From Cryoendolithus antarcticus (lineage: Eukaryota; Ascomycota; Dothideomycetes; Cladosporiales; Cladosporiaceae): a DNA stretch of 64,000 bases. Shown piece after piece: positions 1-11,876 of this stretch. The stretch lies in NCBI GenBank assembly GCA_002077065.1, contig NAJO01000019.1, positions 806,001-870,000 of the forward strand, written 5' to 3'. Under the pieces are notes generated by a model. The model searched no databases and had not been told where the DNA came from. It saw nothing but the letters and a program-made list of their open reading frames with translations. Each line of letters starts with the position of its first letter. The stretch's first letter is position 1. The translations under genes and the position numbers were made by a program.

Positions 1-1047
1 CCTGGTCACTACGCCCACAGCGTACTTCATCACACTTCGGGTAAGAACCTTACGCAAGACGAGGCGAACGCTTGGAACTGGCATAGCTGGCTGGAACAAG
101 AGAAGCGCAATCGCGCGGTGTACCATCTTTTCTTAACTGACGCCGCGGTGGCAATGTACTTCAACAACTCACCTCAACTGGATCCGCTGGAGATCCGTCT
201 ACCGCTACCCGCTGATGACGCTGCCTGGGACGCGAAAGACCAGAACGAATGCGCTGCAGCACTTGGCCTCCATGGCCGCGATGCGCAAGTAAAGAACACT
301 ACCGGAACCCGCCAGATGCGCCAAGCAGGTATGCGCGAGTCTGTTCGCCGCCTTATCGAGCTCAATGTCAATGTTCCCCATAACACAACAAACGTCTACT
401 CCAAGTTCATCCTCATTCATGCCCTCATAGTCCGCATCATAGCCTGTCAAAAAGTCCTCTTCCAACCCGACGGTCAATTCCAAGGCTTCGGCGCGAGCTT
501 CGGCGGCTCTGGACCAGCCACACCTTTATCGCAAAACGACTGGCTGGATCAACACGGTAATAACGGCAACAGCAGTAACGGCCATGTAACTCCGACTGAT
601 GGCTTTGGGCCGAACATCCAAACCGTACACGCCCAGCAGGAGAAGAAACGCCTCAACTACGCCCTCGACAAATGGAAACGTATGTGGGACACTGATACTT
701 CGCTTCAATACACCCCCGCACCTACCAACCCGTCTTCCCTCCGCCGCTTCGGTTTCAGCAGAGACGGCGTACACTTCTTCTTCCTTGGCCGGTCCTTCAT
801 CCAGTCCAATCGACCCAATGACTGGGCTGCACCTCCCAACGTGCGCTTCAGCCAAGTGATGGGGTTGCTGAAGCGCATTAAGCAGTTTGTTGCTGGGGAT
901 CCGGCGCAGTATGGACGCGAGATTGGGAGTGTGGGCGATATTAGCGATGATTATGGGAGGGATGAGTTGACGCTTGATATGAAGTTGCTATTTCGGGCTT
1001 GGGATGGGGGAGCTTATGGGGGTGTTGAAGGGTTGTGTGGCGTGTAG
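1..1047 (+). CDS. C-terminal part of a fungal_trans-domain transcription factor (5' partial)
   Basis: The frame is open from the first base of the window, so the N-terminus, including any zinc-finger DNA-binding region, lies to the left. The visible 348 codons end at a stop at 1045-1047. The early stretch around codons 25-65 (WLEQEKRNR..., then FNNSPQLDPLEIRLPLPADD, then WDA) has the pattern of the fungal-specific transcription factor middle homology domain (fungal_trans), in the form found in C2H2-type fungal regulators. Codons from about 140 to 200 are rich in Gly, Asn and Gln and look like a linker. The C-terminal third carries charged helices and a Gly-rich tail. The protein is expected to be a nuclear DNA-binding regulator; its target genes cannot be told from this piece. 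No intron is needed in the visible part. Confidence 0.75.
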   Translation, partial: PGHYAHSVLHHTSGKNLTQDEANAWNWHSWLEQEKRNRAVYHLFLTDAAVAMYFNNSPQLDPLEIRLPLPADDAAWDAKDQNECAAALGLHGRDAQVKNTTGTRQMRQAGMRESVRRLIELNVNVPHNTTNVYSKFILIHALIVRIIACQKVLFQPDGQFQGFGASFGGSGPATPLSQNDWLDQHGNNGNSSNGHVTPTDGFGPNIQTVHAQQEKKRLNYALDKWKRMWDTDTSLQYTPAPTNPSSLRRFGFSRDGVHFFFLGRSFIQSNRPNDWAAPPNVRFSQVMGLLKRIKQFVAGDPAQYGREIGSVGDISDDYGRDELTLDMKLLFRAWDGGAYGGVEGLCGV

Positions 1048-2527
1048 TGGTGTGCTGGATTGGCGTGGCATGGACTGACGATGCAGTATATGATAGGAGC
1101 GGATGCTGGTGATGATCCGGCTTACTGGTGATCTGGTGTAAGCGGCCGGCTGAAGACTATTCATTTTCTTGCTACTGCGCCGGATCGCAAGCCTTTGGCG
1201 CGTTTGCAAGACACAGACTGGCTTTGCTGGGTCAATGAAAACGAAATATAGAGTATAGACGCGGGACACACAAGAGCCGACTCGGGCGAGTAGGTCAGTG
1301 ACGTGGAGCCTGCGCCGCCCTGGGCCCTGCACTGATCTGTCCAGCTGATCTGGTTCTGAGATGAGGGCTGGGAGTTTGGGAGGAGATGTTTATTGATATC
1401 GGACGAGTGTCTCGCGAGAGTGCGACTGTACTTAGTATAGAGAATGGCACTGCGTATACTACCACAATACCTATGCTATAGCTCTCTCTCGGGTGTCTGG
1501 AGATCCTGGCTCACAGGGCGGCAGTGGTTTAGCTCATGAGAGCCGACTTTAAGCAGTGCTGAAGCCAGTACTTGGCTACGGACTGTTTACGCTGGATCAA
1601 GCTTTCTGGCATGGCCGTGGCTGTGAGTTCCGCTTTCGATGCCGTGGAGGCGAGCATGAGGAAGGCCAGGGGACTTGCGAGACAGCGTCGAAGTAGGTAA
1701 GTTCATAGTGTCCTTCGTGTATCGCATTGGCATTCCACGTCGGATCGTCGTCTTCTTGACCTGAGGCTTGCCCAACGGCCCACACATTTGGACCTGCAGA
1801 AGAGCGGAGGTACAACTCCATCAAGCCTTGAAGTAGCCCAGATGGTCTGGTATGGTCACATGACACCGGCTTTTCTCCACATCCACATCGAAGGAGTGAT
1901 ACGACTGTGGATAAGCTGTATACCGACGGCTCGACTTGCGCTCACGTCGGGGCTGTGGGAAGGCAGCCTTCGAACATTCTGGCTCACGCTGAAGCTTGCT
2001 AGCACGGACATGGACCGCCTGCTTTATCTTTGGCCGGCATGCAAAGCTTTCGTTCTTTGATGCTCCAAAGTAGGAGTCCCTGCACACTCGACCGTGCGTG
2101 ATAAGGTCAGTCAAACGACATCTCGAAGCAAATCCTCATGCGGCCATGGGCGAAGTTATGACCTCGAACTACGCGCAAGAGCTTCTCTCCCATCGCTGGC
2201 CCGATGAGTGTCCCCAGGTCTGCTTTGACAGACTGTGACAGGCTGGTGATACACATCCATCCATCGGAGCTCACGAGGGCAGATTCGTTGATCCCGAGAG
2301 TGTGTCAGTGCCCTGGTGCGACGTTGACGAGCCTGTAGGCAGTATACCTGACGGCTGACAGCAGAGCTGGTGGCAGGCATCTCTACCATATAAAGAGGTG
2401 CATCAACGTCTGCTTCTCCAGTCCGGCCACCAAAATCTTGTGAACGCTTGTCAGCTCAGCACAACTAGACGTCCCCAATCGAAGGCATCCACTTTAGCGC
2501 GTTCTTCTACCTCCTTGCTATATCGAG
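1048..2527. other. intergenic, nothing recognised
   Basis: About 1.5 kb between the transcription factor stop and the broken secreted-protein gene. It holds only short open frames on both strands without recognisable domains or consistent splice structure. A real small gene cannot be excluded. Confidence 0.5.
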
Positions 2528-3587
2528 ATGACTCGGTCGATCAGGACAGCGATGCTTCTCGCTTGGGGTCCCATCACAGCGCTCACCTCTGCGATACCCC
2601 AGCTCTTCGACAAGCGTAGCATCAGCTACCAGATGACATGCGACGCGGCGCGCAACCCAGACTGGGGCGATTGTACGGGTCTTGCCCTCAATGTCTGACA
2701 TGTACTAACAGTCCTCGCAGGCAAGAAGGTCTATAGTCACGTGAACAAGATCACCAAGAAGAATGCCAATTACGTGTGGCCGATCTGTACTGCATTCAAT
2801 CAGACTGTACATCTTGACTGCGGCTGAAAAATCGATTGCAGCAACGGACCCTACTAATAATGCCGTTACTTACACCTTCGGCAACTGTGTCGTAAGAGTC
2901 CCGGGCTTCGTGTGTATGGGCATTGTCTGATCTGTCGCAGGTGGCACGGTCCAACTTTTCGCTCAACAAGGGCATTCCAGATTATCTAGTCGTCACGGCC
3001 ATCGACAGCATCATATCCGACTGTACGCCCGGTGATGCCGGAGGGAATGCAATCAACAATGACGGCTTTATGGGCCTGTCCATTTACAGCTCCGGAAAGT
3101 CGTCGAGCAAAATGCTCCGGCGTGAAGCGGCCGCGAGGTCCGCGACCAATAACACCACTCCAATCGTCCACTCTCGTGGCGGGTCTACATGGTCGACGGC
3201 TTTTACTGTCGAGAATTCAGCACCATCGAAGTACCGCCAACAAGTGCTAACGCCCAACCCGATGGATCCCAGTGGACGCTCACGAACTCTCAAACGCAAA
3301 GCAACAAGGGGGAGGCTTCAGCCAGCGTCAACGCCGATCTCTTCAAGATCTTCTCCGTCTGTGCGTCGATCTCTACGACCTAGGAGCAGACCTTCACTAC
3401 CACAACGGAACAGAATATCGTCAATCACTGCAACGAGGATCAGACTGGCACGTTGTATTGGTATCCTCGCTTTACGCGATACCATCGTGGTTTCTCGCCC
3501 AATGGTCCGGCACCTGTGGATATCTACGTGCCGCAGAGCAATGTTAAGACTGCTGTTGGGGAGTATAGGGTTCTCTGCTCCTCTTGA
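2528..3587 (+). pseudogene. broken gene for a small secreted protein of unknown function
   Basis: The ATG at 2528 opens a signal-peptide-like start (MTRSIRTAMLLAWG..., then a Ser/Ala cleavage region) followed by a Lys-Arg dibasic site. Three short introns restore one frame: 2673-2720 (48 bp), 2787-2841 (55 bp) and 2892-2940 (49 bp), all GT..AG, and the first contains CTAAC. The fourth exon runs well (…ARSNFSLNKGIPDYLVV…) to about 3150-3190, where coding character jumps to another frame with no usable intron between. That frame (…VYMVDGFYCREFSTIEVPP…) then meets TAG at 3381-3383. It continues in the same frame as plausible coding sequence (EQTFTTTTEQN…, YWYPRFTRYHRGF) to TGA at 3585-3587. One frameshift plus one nonsense codon argue for a pseudogene. 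Sequencing error at both sites is the alternative. I do not recognise the family. Confidence 0.6.
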
Positions 3588-4051
3588 GCGTGGCTGTTGT
3601 TCGATCTGGTGTTGGGTACGACTGCATGATCATGTACCCAATTGAGATGCAGGCGGAAGAAGGTCGTGTTGGGTGGAGCTGCTGACTTCTGTGAGATGAT
3701 GGGGTTCATCATTTCTTTATTGCTTCAGGCTGCTGGTCGGCCCTATCGAAGAGGAGCATTCAATATGTTTCCGTGGGTATGGGAGGGCACGTATGTCATA
3801 GCTTAGTACTAGCACACTACTTACTGATCAATGCTACTCACGCGCCCATGAGGGAACTAAAGGAATCTCATATTTGGTATTCAACATCCAAAATTTCTTA
3901 GAAGACAGCTGCTGCAGAGCGCAGGGCCCTTACCAATCGTCGGGCACGAGTACGAGCCGATGGCTCGCGAGTGCGGTGTTCTGCGCTACTCTTGCGTATG
4001 AATTGAGTCCCGGCCCTCGACCAACGTGCCGTTTCATGATGTTCCTTGAAC
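3588..4051. other. intergenic between convergent gene ends
   Basis: About 460 bp between the end of the broken secreted-protein gene and the stop of the permease on the other strand. It is probably 3' untranslated and terminator sequence for both. No gene seen. Confidence 0.5.
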
Positions 4052-5966
4052 TCACGCCTTCAGCTCGATCTCCGCCTCAGCACCCTTACCTTTGCCTTGA
4101 ATCCGATCCCACTCCTTGCCATCCTGCTTGTCGTCGGCAGTGTTGGCAGTCAGCTCAGGTGTCTCCTCATCCTCGATTTCCTCCGGCAGGATGAGGTTCA
4201 GGAAGAGGGAGAGGAAGGCTGTGACGGCGAAGCCGGTTTCCATGACGAGTTCGATAGCGTTGAAGAACCCTAGAAGAGCGCGATTGGGGCCGGAGTAGGT
4301 GAAGACGAAGCTGTGATGAAGTGTCAGTGAATGATAGAGTGAGATTTGATCGGGGGTAATGCTATTAGGAGGCGAAGTGAAGGCGACACAGTGCAGTGGA
4401 ACTGGGGGCAGTGAGGAGCATTGCAGTGAGGACTTACGCGAACCAATTTGGTACCAATGTAGCGCCATAACCCAGTGCTAGTGAAGCAGTAAGAATGAAG
4501 CGATTGCGCCTTGTCAGAGGCGTGGTCGAAATGATGCGGATACCACTGACAGCCACAGCAGCGAACAGGAACGTCGTCATGCCGCCCAGCACTGCACTGG
4601 GAATCGCTACAAGCGCAGCGGCGAATTTGGCGAAGATGCCCATGATCAGCAGCCAGAAACAGCAAGCGTAGCCTGCCTTGCGATTCGCGCAGCGCGTCAG
4701 AGCAATGACTCCATTGTTCTGCGCGAATGTAGACATCGGTGAGATGGTGCAGAGCGCGGCAATAATGCCATTGAAACCATCCGCGAGCACGCCGCCCTGG
4801 ATGCGGGAGTCGAAGAGCGGACCATCGACTTGCAGGCGAGAGACATCGCAGGTCGCGGTAACGTCGCCGATGCACTCCATGGCAAGGACGATATAGACCG
4901 CGAGTAGCGGCAACACGATCGGTCCATATACGCTCAGCTTGAATGTGTGAACCCATATGAAGCTCACTACTGGAGCCCTGTCGATGCCAGATCGATCGAA
5001 GTAGTTCGTTGCACCGGCTACAATGCAGCCGACGAGCAGACCCATGACCACGGCTGTACTCTTCATGATCGGGCTGCCGAAGCGTTCGCACAAGATGATC
5101 GTAAGGAATACTGTGAATCCAAGCCCAATGAATTCAGCGCTTCCCCATGGCAGAGCATGAGGTGCGTATATCGTTGGACAGAGAGCGAAGATGCCGGACT
5201 CGGGTCTCGTCTGACAGCTGCCAGACCCACCTGCCCAGTTCTGAAATCCGGTTGCGATCAACTTCACGCCGATCAGGAGCACAGTCGGACCAGTGACAAG
5301 AGGTGGGAAGACTCTTTTGAGAACCTTCGGTGGTGTGAAGGACATCAGGATTTCGAGCAGTGCGCAACAAGCTGCTGTACCCAGAATCGCTCCATAACCA
5401 TCGGGACATGGCAGAGGGTCCCCATTCGCATCCGAAGGGCAGAAGCCGGTCGCATACATCTGGCTGAGAGCGCCAGTAGCCACCGGAATCGTCGCGAATG
5501 ATGTCCCGACAACTGAAATGAGTCCGGTGCCGATATAGTATGGCGTGCCAATGATGTGGAAGCGAGTGATCTGGATCGAACTGAGGATGCCGCAGACGAT
5601 GAGTGATGTACTGACGAGGTAGCTTTGAAGCTCAGGTCCAAGATTCGCTGAACTCGCGAGGATGATGGGCGGCGTGATGATTCCAGCCAGCATACTGAGT
5701 GAGTGCTGAAACCCAAGTAGAAGAGCAAGCAATAAAGGCATCTTCTCATTGAGGCCAAAGAAGGGCGCGGCTCGTCGTTCCTTCTTCATGAAGGGGAGGT
5801 TGGGCTTGAAGAGGAACGCATAGTCGTATTTCCCAATCAGTCCATCTCTAGTTGTGAAAGTGTGCACCACACTCCGCCCGCGCTCAGCGAAGGTGCGCTT
5901 AGGCTGGGTTTCCGGCGTGATTCGATCTGGATGATCGTCCTTGACATCTTGCGACGAGTGAGACAT
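4052..5966 (-). CDS. NCS2/NAT family xanthine-uric acid type permease
   Basis: Plasma-membrane nucleobase symporter of the nucleobase-ascorbate transporter family, closest in pattern to the fungal purine permeases UapA/UapC. The model is complement(4052..4310, 4438..5966) with one 127-bp intron (GTAAGT donor) and gives 595 residues. The join restores the stretch NWFAFVFTYSGPNRALLGF. Diagnostic motifs are GFQHSLSML in the first membrane helix and the NAT signature QNNGVIALTR, whose Gln is residue 416. About 12-14 hydrophobic segments run from residue 75 to 540. The cytosolic tail is acidic and Lys-rich (LPEEIEDEE...), as in the fungal members, where tail motifs govern endocytosis. The start at 5966 gives the expected hydrophilic N-terminus. 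Substrate is inferred from family: xanthine and uric acid are likely, uracil less so. No UaY-type site was recognised upstream. Confidence 0.93.
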
Positions 5967-7706
5967 GCTGTTAGTCTCGTCGCAAAGAGGTATTGCGAGG
6001 TGGCGCCGCCGGAGTATTCTTGGTCAACTCAGATTCGAGCGGATTCTCCAGTCGTGGGGCGTATTGTCCTCGTATTTCATACGCGGTGCGTGGAGTATTT
6101 CGACTACTGTGAGTGGAGATCGGAAAGAGAAAGGACTAGAGCTCTTTTCGACTGGTCGTTGCTTCTTCAACTGACGTTGCTGCTGTGACGAGTCAAATGA
6201 AGCTTGGCTGTACTGCCACGAGTGATAAGATCAGGGAGTATGTGTAGATCAGTCCTGAGTGGGACGTGTGGGCGAGTGAGATAAGCGAAAACACCCTCTA
6301 CGCTTTGTAGAATAGTAGCAGAAGATGCTTTGATGCAGTAGGAAAGTTTCACTCTATTGCGGATGGAGCGCAGGATAGATATACGGAAGTGCTATACTTC
6401 GCTCGCGTCGCCTGCGGTCTGGATCTTGACAGTCCCGAGTCAAAGAATGCTGTTATCAGCATGATGGACAGCGCCGACCGCATCTCTGCGTCGCCAAGAG
6501 CGCCATGGAGACGTTGATGCTCGACTCGGCGCATATGGACGATGTGTGGAGACCAATTCTCATCGGTGGGCAAAGATAAGGCAGACTTCAATGCGGCTGT
6601 CGGCGCGTGGCAGAAGTCAGATCCGATTGGCTTGCGTGCTCGGCAGCCCTAATGCTATCGGAGTGCGCCGAGAGCCTGTGTAAATGCAGTCAACATGGCC
6701 ATGCTTGTGTGCGAATGGGAACACACCTATCGTAACAATAACGCAGCGTTCTGCGAGACCTTACACTCAGGCACTACCGTAGCAGATCGAATCAAGACCC
6801 GTTGTATGCAGTCATCTCGATGACAGATCTGGCGTTCCGCATCTTGACTACAATATGAAGCAGAGCTCTGTCGTGAAGCATGTTTGCAAAGCACGCAAAG
6901 ACGCCACCCTTACAGAAGAAGCGATCCGCTCGGTGATTCACCATGTTGGAGAACGCTGATATATGCAGCACCGCAACAGTGAATTGGTATGCACGCTGTC
7001 AGGGAGAATATTGTCTCCTCTGGGGGCTCTCCTAGCTAGCACTGACCGTGATTCGGTATCGCAGTGTGGTATATGCTAGCAGTATCACTCGTGCGGTCTT
7101 CTCGAGTGGTCCGCTTCCTTTGTCATTCGCGTGAACGGCTCTGCCGCCCCTAAGCTTTCGTACGCATCGATCGTCGGACAGTCAGCTTGCATGCTTGACT
7201 GAAACCTGATGTTCCGCTGGAGAGGCATAGAGTGATATTCACGAGTTGATATGAGACAACGGGAAGCGATTGAGGCAAGCGATGTTTGCCGTGCGAGCCG
7301 TAGGGTAGCAAGGACCGCGCTGAGATACAGTCGAGCACGTACGGGTTGGCCGTTCGGTCTGGTGTACTAGCGGTATGCCAAATCTGATACAGACGCTCGA
7401 AGGTTGCCGGGACTTCGAGGCTGAAACGCATTACAGTCAGACGAAAGCGTGGAGGTCGGATAGCAACGAGATCAATCAGATAAACATATGGTACCGTGCT
7501 CAGATCTTGCCACTCACCCGATGAAGAATACCCGCATCGCCTTCGAACCTATGAAACCTCGACGTAGCCACACATGAGCCCCCAACATCTCAGCCTTGCC
7601 TTTACCAAGGCATGTTCCTACTTCCTGCACCCCTGACCAAGATCAAGAGTCTAGCCTCCCGTCCTCGGAACCCCCATTTTTCACAACCCTCTTCCTCAAC
7701 TCGGTG
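5967..7706. other. intergenic, nothing recognised
   Basis: About 1.7 kb between the permease start and the stop of the dsRBD-like gene. The promoter of the permease must lie at its left side. Open frames here are short and of random composition; the longest, on the minus strand at 7150-7431, shows no domain. Confidence 0.5.
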
Positions 7707-8239
7707 TTAGCTGCTTACAGCGCCGTAACCTCGCTGCTGTTGCTGCTGCAAATGTCGTGGCTGCGGACCTTGCGGCGACGGCAGCTGTCCGAAGAACTGA
7801 AGTGCGCACTCGGCAGCGTCCTCGCGGGCGTTGTTGACGTACTGGCCGTCGTACCAGAATCGCGCTTGGATGTTCTGGCCGCCGACGGAGACTTGACAAG
7901 ACCAGGCTGTGCGACCGCCTGAGAATGGAATGAGTCAGTGGTCGTTCGTGATTACGGCAGAGCAGAGGGAGTATCCAAAAGCTGTATCGATCGAATCGAT
8001 TAGACAGTAGACGATCAAGCGAATAGACTAACCTCTGCGGTCGGATAGGATCTGGAACGAGGGCGCGCGACCACCCAGGCTGCGACACCAGTCTGCATCG
8101 CGTCAGTGGAATGCTCATTGATCGATCTCGATTGATGGTTGATGGACTTACTGATCAGCTTCTCCTGATAAGGCGACGCTGCAGGTGTAGTCGGCGACAA
8201 AGCCACACTCGAAGCCGGCGAGAGCGTAGGTGTCGACAT
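7707..8239 (-). CDS. small double-stranded RNA-binding-motif-like protein
   Basis: This gene is split into three exons, complement(7707..7918, 8033..8092, 8152..8239), encoding 119 residues. Introns are 59 bp (GTAAGT..CAG) and 114 bp (GTTAGT..CAG). Both join phases agree and make one continuous protein. After a Ser/Thr/Pro-rich start, residues 25-90 fit the alpha-beta-beta-beta-alpha pattern of a dsRBD: YQEKLINWCRSLG, then PSFQILSDRRGG, then WSCQVSVGGQNIQARFWYD, then NNAREDAAECALQFF. The tail is Gln-rich. The domain call comes from the pattern alone, including the conserved second helix with the AxxxAA-like spacing. A role in RNA binding is inferred and the partner is unknown. It is much shorter than Dicer or RNase III proteins and has no catalytic domain, so it is a stand-alone binder if real. 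Confidence 0.72.
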
Positions 8240-10353
8240 GCTGACTGTCCGCACTTTCAGTCTTCGCCACTAGTTCGGGGTCCGGTCCGGTCCCTGGAGG
8301 CCAGGTGGCGATGGAGTCGAACAACAGGGTACAAGCTAGGAAAGGGCCGTCGTCCGTCGATATTGTCTTTACCCAACTGCCGATGATGAACTAAGCGGGG
8401 AGCCGCGATCACAGTGGATCGAGGCTGAAGCGAAGCTATGTCGGAAGGAGCAAGAAGCGGTGACGAAACAGTCGACGTTGGACGAATGAGAAGCCGTATG
8501 TCGCACCAACACAGTAGGATGTGCTCGTGATAGCGCGTGTTTGGGTGGGTGGTGTAGACGATGAAAGAACAAAGGTTAAAGGTTGAGGTAATCTTGCCTG
8601 AATGTGCATGCCACAGCCTTGGTCGGTCATATCGCGCATTCTTATACGCTCTCAATGCGATGCATCGCGCATGGTGATGTGTCGAAGTCGTTTGCTCGCC
8701 CTATGCTGTTTTGTAACAACTGAATATGACGATTCATCCGGCTGGGAGAGCCCAACGCTCAACTGTCTGGAGCCACGTTACGAGACGGAGACGAGCAGCT
8801 CCCGCAGCCGTCAGCTGGTGCTGGAATCCGCTGCTTGCTTGCTCTGGGGCCAGTAGAGTGATTGAAGTCATGCAACTGCCCTCGGCCTACACTAGAGCAA
8901 AGCGTGTCAGACCCGCTCGTTTTAGATACGGAAACGGTGAGAAGCGGTCAGAGGTGTGGGAGGAAAATCTGAGAAGGTGTGTTCGCTGCCCGAAGACGTA
9001 GGCGACATGAGGCAAACAAAAGGTATGTGCTGTACTCATTCGTTCTGGCATGAGTGCTTGTCTCCGTCTGATGATGCGATGCACACGAGGGTCCGGGCTA
9101 GCGTATCCACGCCTGTGGGATGGAAGGGATGGTCATGAGAAGCGTGGTTTCAAGGTCCGGCGCGACAGCATTGGGCCGCACCGCAAGCATGAACGCATGA
9201 ACATGTGTCATTCATAGCCCTGCAATTCAACGAGCACTACAGCTCGAAGGCAATGCTAGCTAGAGCACGACACGATGCAATGCCGTCGATTAGCTAGCAC
9301 GTGGAAGCCAAGCTACCCAGCTGCTGCGCGAAGTACACACCACCGTGTCCTCGGGATACTCTATGCACGTCTCATTTAGCTTGGTAGCCAATGCGTGGGG
9401 CTGGCTGCGGCTATCCGTGGCCTTGCAACATGCACCGGTGATGATTGTCGCGATGCGGCGATTAACATTAGGACGTCTTGCAGTAGTTCATGCGTATGCA
9501 TGCCATTCAGGTGGGCTTCCCATGGTTGACGATGTTGGTGCAAGATCGGGCTACGAGCATGGCTCCGCAATGAAATGACACTAGCGCGTGTTGGAGGCGG
9601 CTTGCAGCTGTGTCGTTCTGATTGCGTGCATGTCTGCCCAGCTCCACCGTTACTAAAGTACTCGAAGCATGTAAGGGGCGAGGCTGTCGAATGAGCATCA
9701 TCAGACAAGGTGTGCTGACGTATTGGCCTGTATCTTGTGTGAGCAGTTTTTGCTTGCCGCTTCGAATGCCCTTCAACGTATCGATGCATTTCGCGGTGTT
9801 TACGTGTCGATTGTTGTCATTTGGGGGATGTTTGTCACAGACAGGCCTGTTGCACAGATACTGGTGATGTCGCCGGGTTCCTGTACTTTGACACGTCCCG
9901 AGGCTGCACCCGTAGGCCCGATGGCGGCGCGTGGAGCCCGCTCGCGTGGGCATGGGTACTGGGATGAGATGACGGGGCATACGTTATCGATGACTTGCAT
10001 GCATGAGGCTAAGACATATGCGAATGCGTGATATAGTATTGAAGCGGAGTGGCAAACACGAGGTCGTGGCTGCCCAACGACGGATATCTTGGCTTGGCAT
10101 CTCGCTGCTGGCGCGACCGCCGCTCTACAGACGCTGGAGATACGACCCAAAAGCTACACCACGAAAGCTAAAATCGTGAAGGTACCTGCTACCCATAGCA
10201 ATATGCAGCGCAGATGCAAGACGCATGATCAAACGCCGATCGAGCGAAGTAGTCGTACGTTCAGGCTCGATCAGCCAGCCCCATTCGTGTGCAACCCGAG
10301 AATACGTCCGATATTGGTGACCATCTCAAGTTTGCCGCCCAACTCAGCTCTTG
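8240..10353. other. intergenic, nothing recognised
   Basis: About 2.1 kb. Both strands carry overlapping open frames of 60-157 codons, but their translations are rich in Arg, His, Cys and Ser with no conserved pattern, as expected of non-coding GC-balanced DNA. The promoter of the dsRBD-like gene should lie near 8240-8600. Confidence 0.5.
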
Positions 10354-11876
10354 CTAATAGCTCACCTGCCTCACCGCCTTCGCAGGTACCCGTAAGCTGG
10401 GCGTCCTGACGTGACGGCTGTCACCGCTCTGCGACCTCGTATGATGTTTGCCATCGCCAGAGTCACGACGAAACATCTCGTTGATGAGACGTTTGGGACC
10501 CACATACTCGATCCTGGGCAGGAGGATCTGCTTTGCTGTCTTCGAGTGGAAGCGTTCGCGGATGGTATTGTCGACCAGTGCTAGGAGACCGGCAGAGACG
10601 ACGACGCTAGGGTGATATTAGTTGGCTGTGCAAGTAACATAGTGAGTATTATTACTCACTCTGACACATCTTTCTGACTCCTGATGATGCGTTCGTCAAT
10701 AAGTTGCAGAGCACACGGCGGTATCCAACCACCCTTCAGCTCTTCCTGGCGTGCTTGTGCTCTTGTGAGGGGCACTGGCGTGATGTGGGCAAGCGGCTGC
10801 TCACCGCTTGCTTTCGTGAGGTGAAACGATACTTGCTTCGTGTCTCCGTCCATCTTGATCACACGCTTCCACGAATATATGGTACCCCAGTACTCAAATT
10901 CGTAGCGCTTCGAGACACCCGCACCGACTCGCGTGACATCAACTTGAGCATAGTTCGAGAATTCCATCTTCATGGTGTGACTCATCAATTGCTCATTTAT
11001 CGATGCATTGCCCGCGGATCGAGGTCTTTCTTGCGCATCGAAGTCGACGGAGTGCATACTGCTATAGCCAGAGTCATTGCGTCGTAGACTAGCCAAAGTA
11101 GGAGCCTTGACCTCGGACTTTGGTCGCATGACACTCAGCGCGTTGCTGAGAGATCGCTGGAAGCCAGGACGCTTCTGAGGTTCCGTGGGTTGACTCTTCC
11201 ATGTCGAGTGGCAGACCTCGCGCCCAGAGTCTCTGCAGTATCGGCGCAGGGAGAACTCACGATTCTTCAGATCATGCATGCGTAGATGGAAGAGTGTGAG
11301 GTCGAAGGCTTCGCCATCAGACTGTACTTCGGTGGCAAGTCGTAGGTTCATGTTCCCATCCTCAGTCGCGTCGTCATGCCTGATCAGAAGTCTTCGGCTT
11401 GATGGGAATAGTGCAGAGAAGTCTGATGGTGAAGCTGCCTGTACGCCAGACTTGTACGGTCGTGCAGTGTATTCGGGCAGATCATACTCAGGCATGTCCT
11501 CCTCAAGCTCATGTTCACTTGGTGCGGTGGAGGCATATGTCTCGACAGACGCGCGTGGACTGCACTGAGGCTCTTTCTCCGGGAAGAAATGTTCCGGCGA
11601 GTGTTGAAGGCGGCCTTCGCAGGTATACTGATGGTGTACGATGGGTCTGCTTGCCAGAATCGCCGAGTACTCTGTAGGCTGTGTCTGGCACGAGCGATCA
11701 CTGTCAGAGCGGCGCTGGCTGTATGACTGGCTGCTGCTCGAAGCCGAGTGGTGCGATACGCTACTCTGGTATGCATTGCGCATGTCGTAGAAGTCCGACC
11801 GCTGACGAAGCGGATGGGGTTGGGAGCCCATGTTGCGGTCGAAAGGGACGAGACTCGGTCGCTGTGCTGTCGCCAT
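10354..11876 (-). CDS. conserved-looking fungal protein of unknown function, disordered N-terminus
   Basis: The model is complement(10354..10606, 10660..11876), 489 residues, with a 53-bp intron (GTGAGT..CCCTAG). I chose the ATG at 11876 (MATAQRPSLVPFDRN); the frame stays open to an ATG at 11957, which would add 27 residues of poor composition. Residues 1-180 are Ser/Gln/His-rich and disordered. From about residue 190 there is an ordered region. A compact C-terminal domain at about 335-470 contains YEFEYWGTIYSWKR, FHLTKASGEQPLAHITP, GGWIPP and, across the intron, SDVVVSAGLLALVDNTIRER. The strand-rich C-terminal part, ending in a hydrophobic helix, faintly recalls tubby/LURP-like folds, but this is a guess. 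I do not recognise the family. The final codons VRQVSY are next to a GTGAGC, so a further 3' exon cannot be excluded. Confidence 0.72.

Noticed and set aside
3381..3383. Programmed stop readthrough of TAG in the secreted-protein gene
   Set aside because: The gene also needs a frameshift upstream, and the bases after TAG do not match the known CTA-type readthrough context; decay or error is simpler.
9507..9980. 157-codon open frame on the minus strand
   Set aside because: Composition rich in His, Cys, Arg and Thr with no domain, and overlapping frames of equal length in the same stretch point to non-coding DNA.
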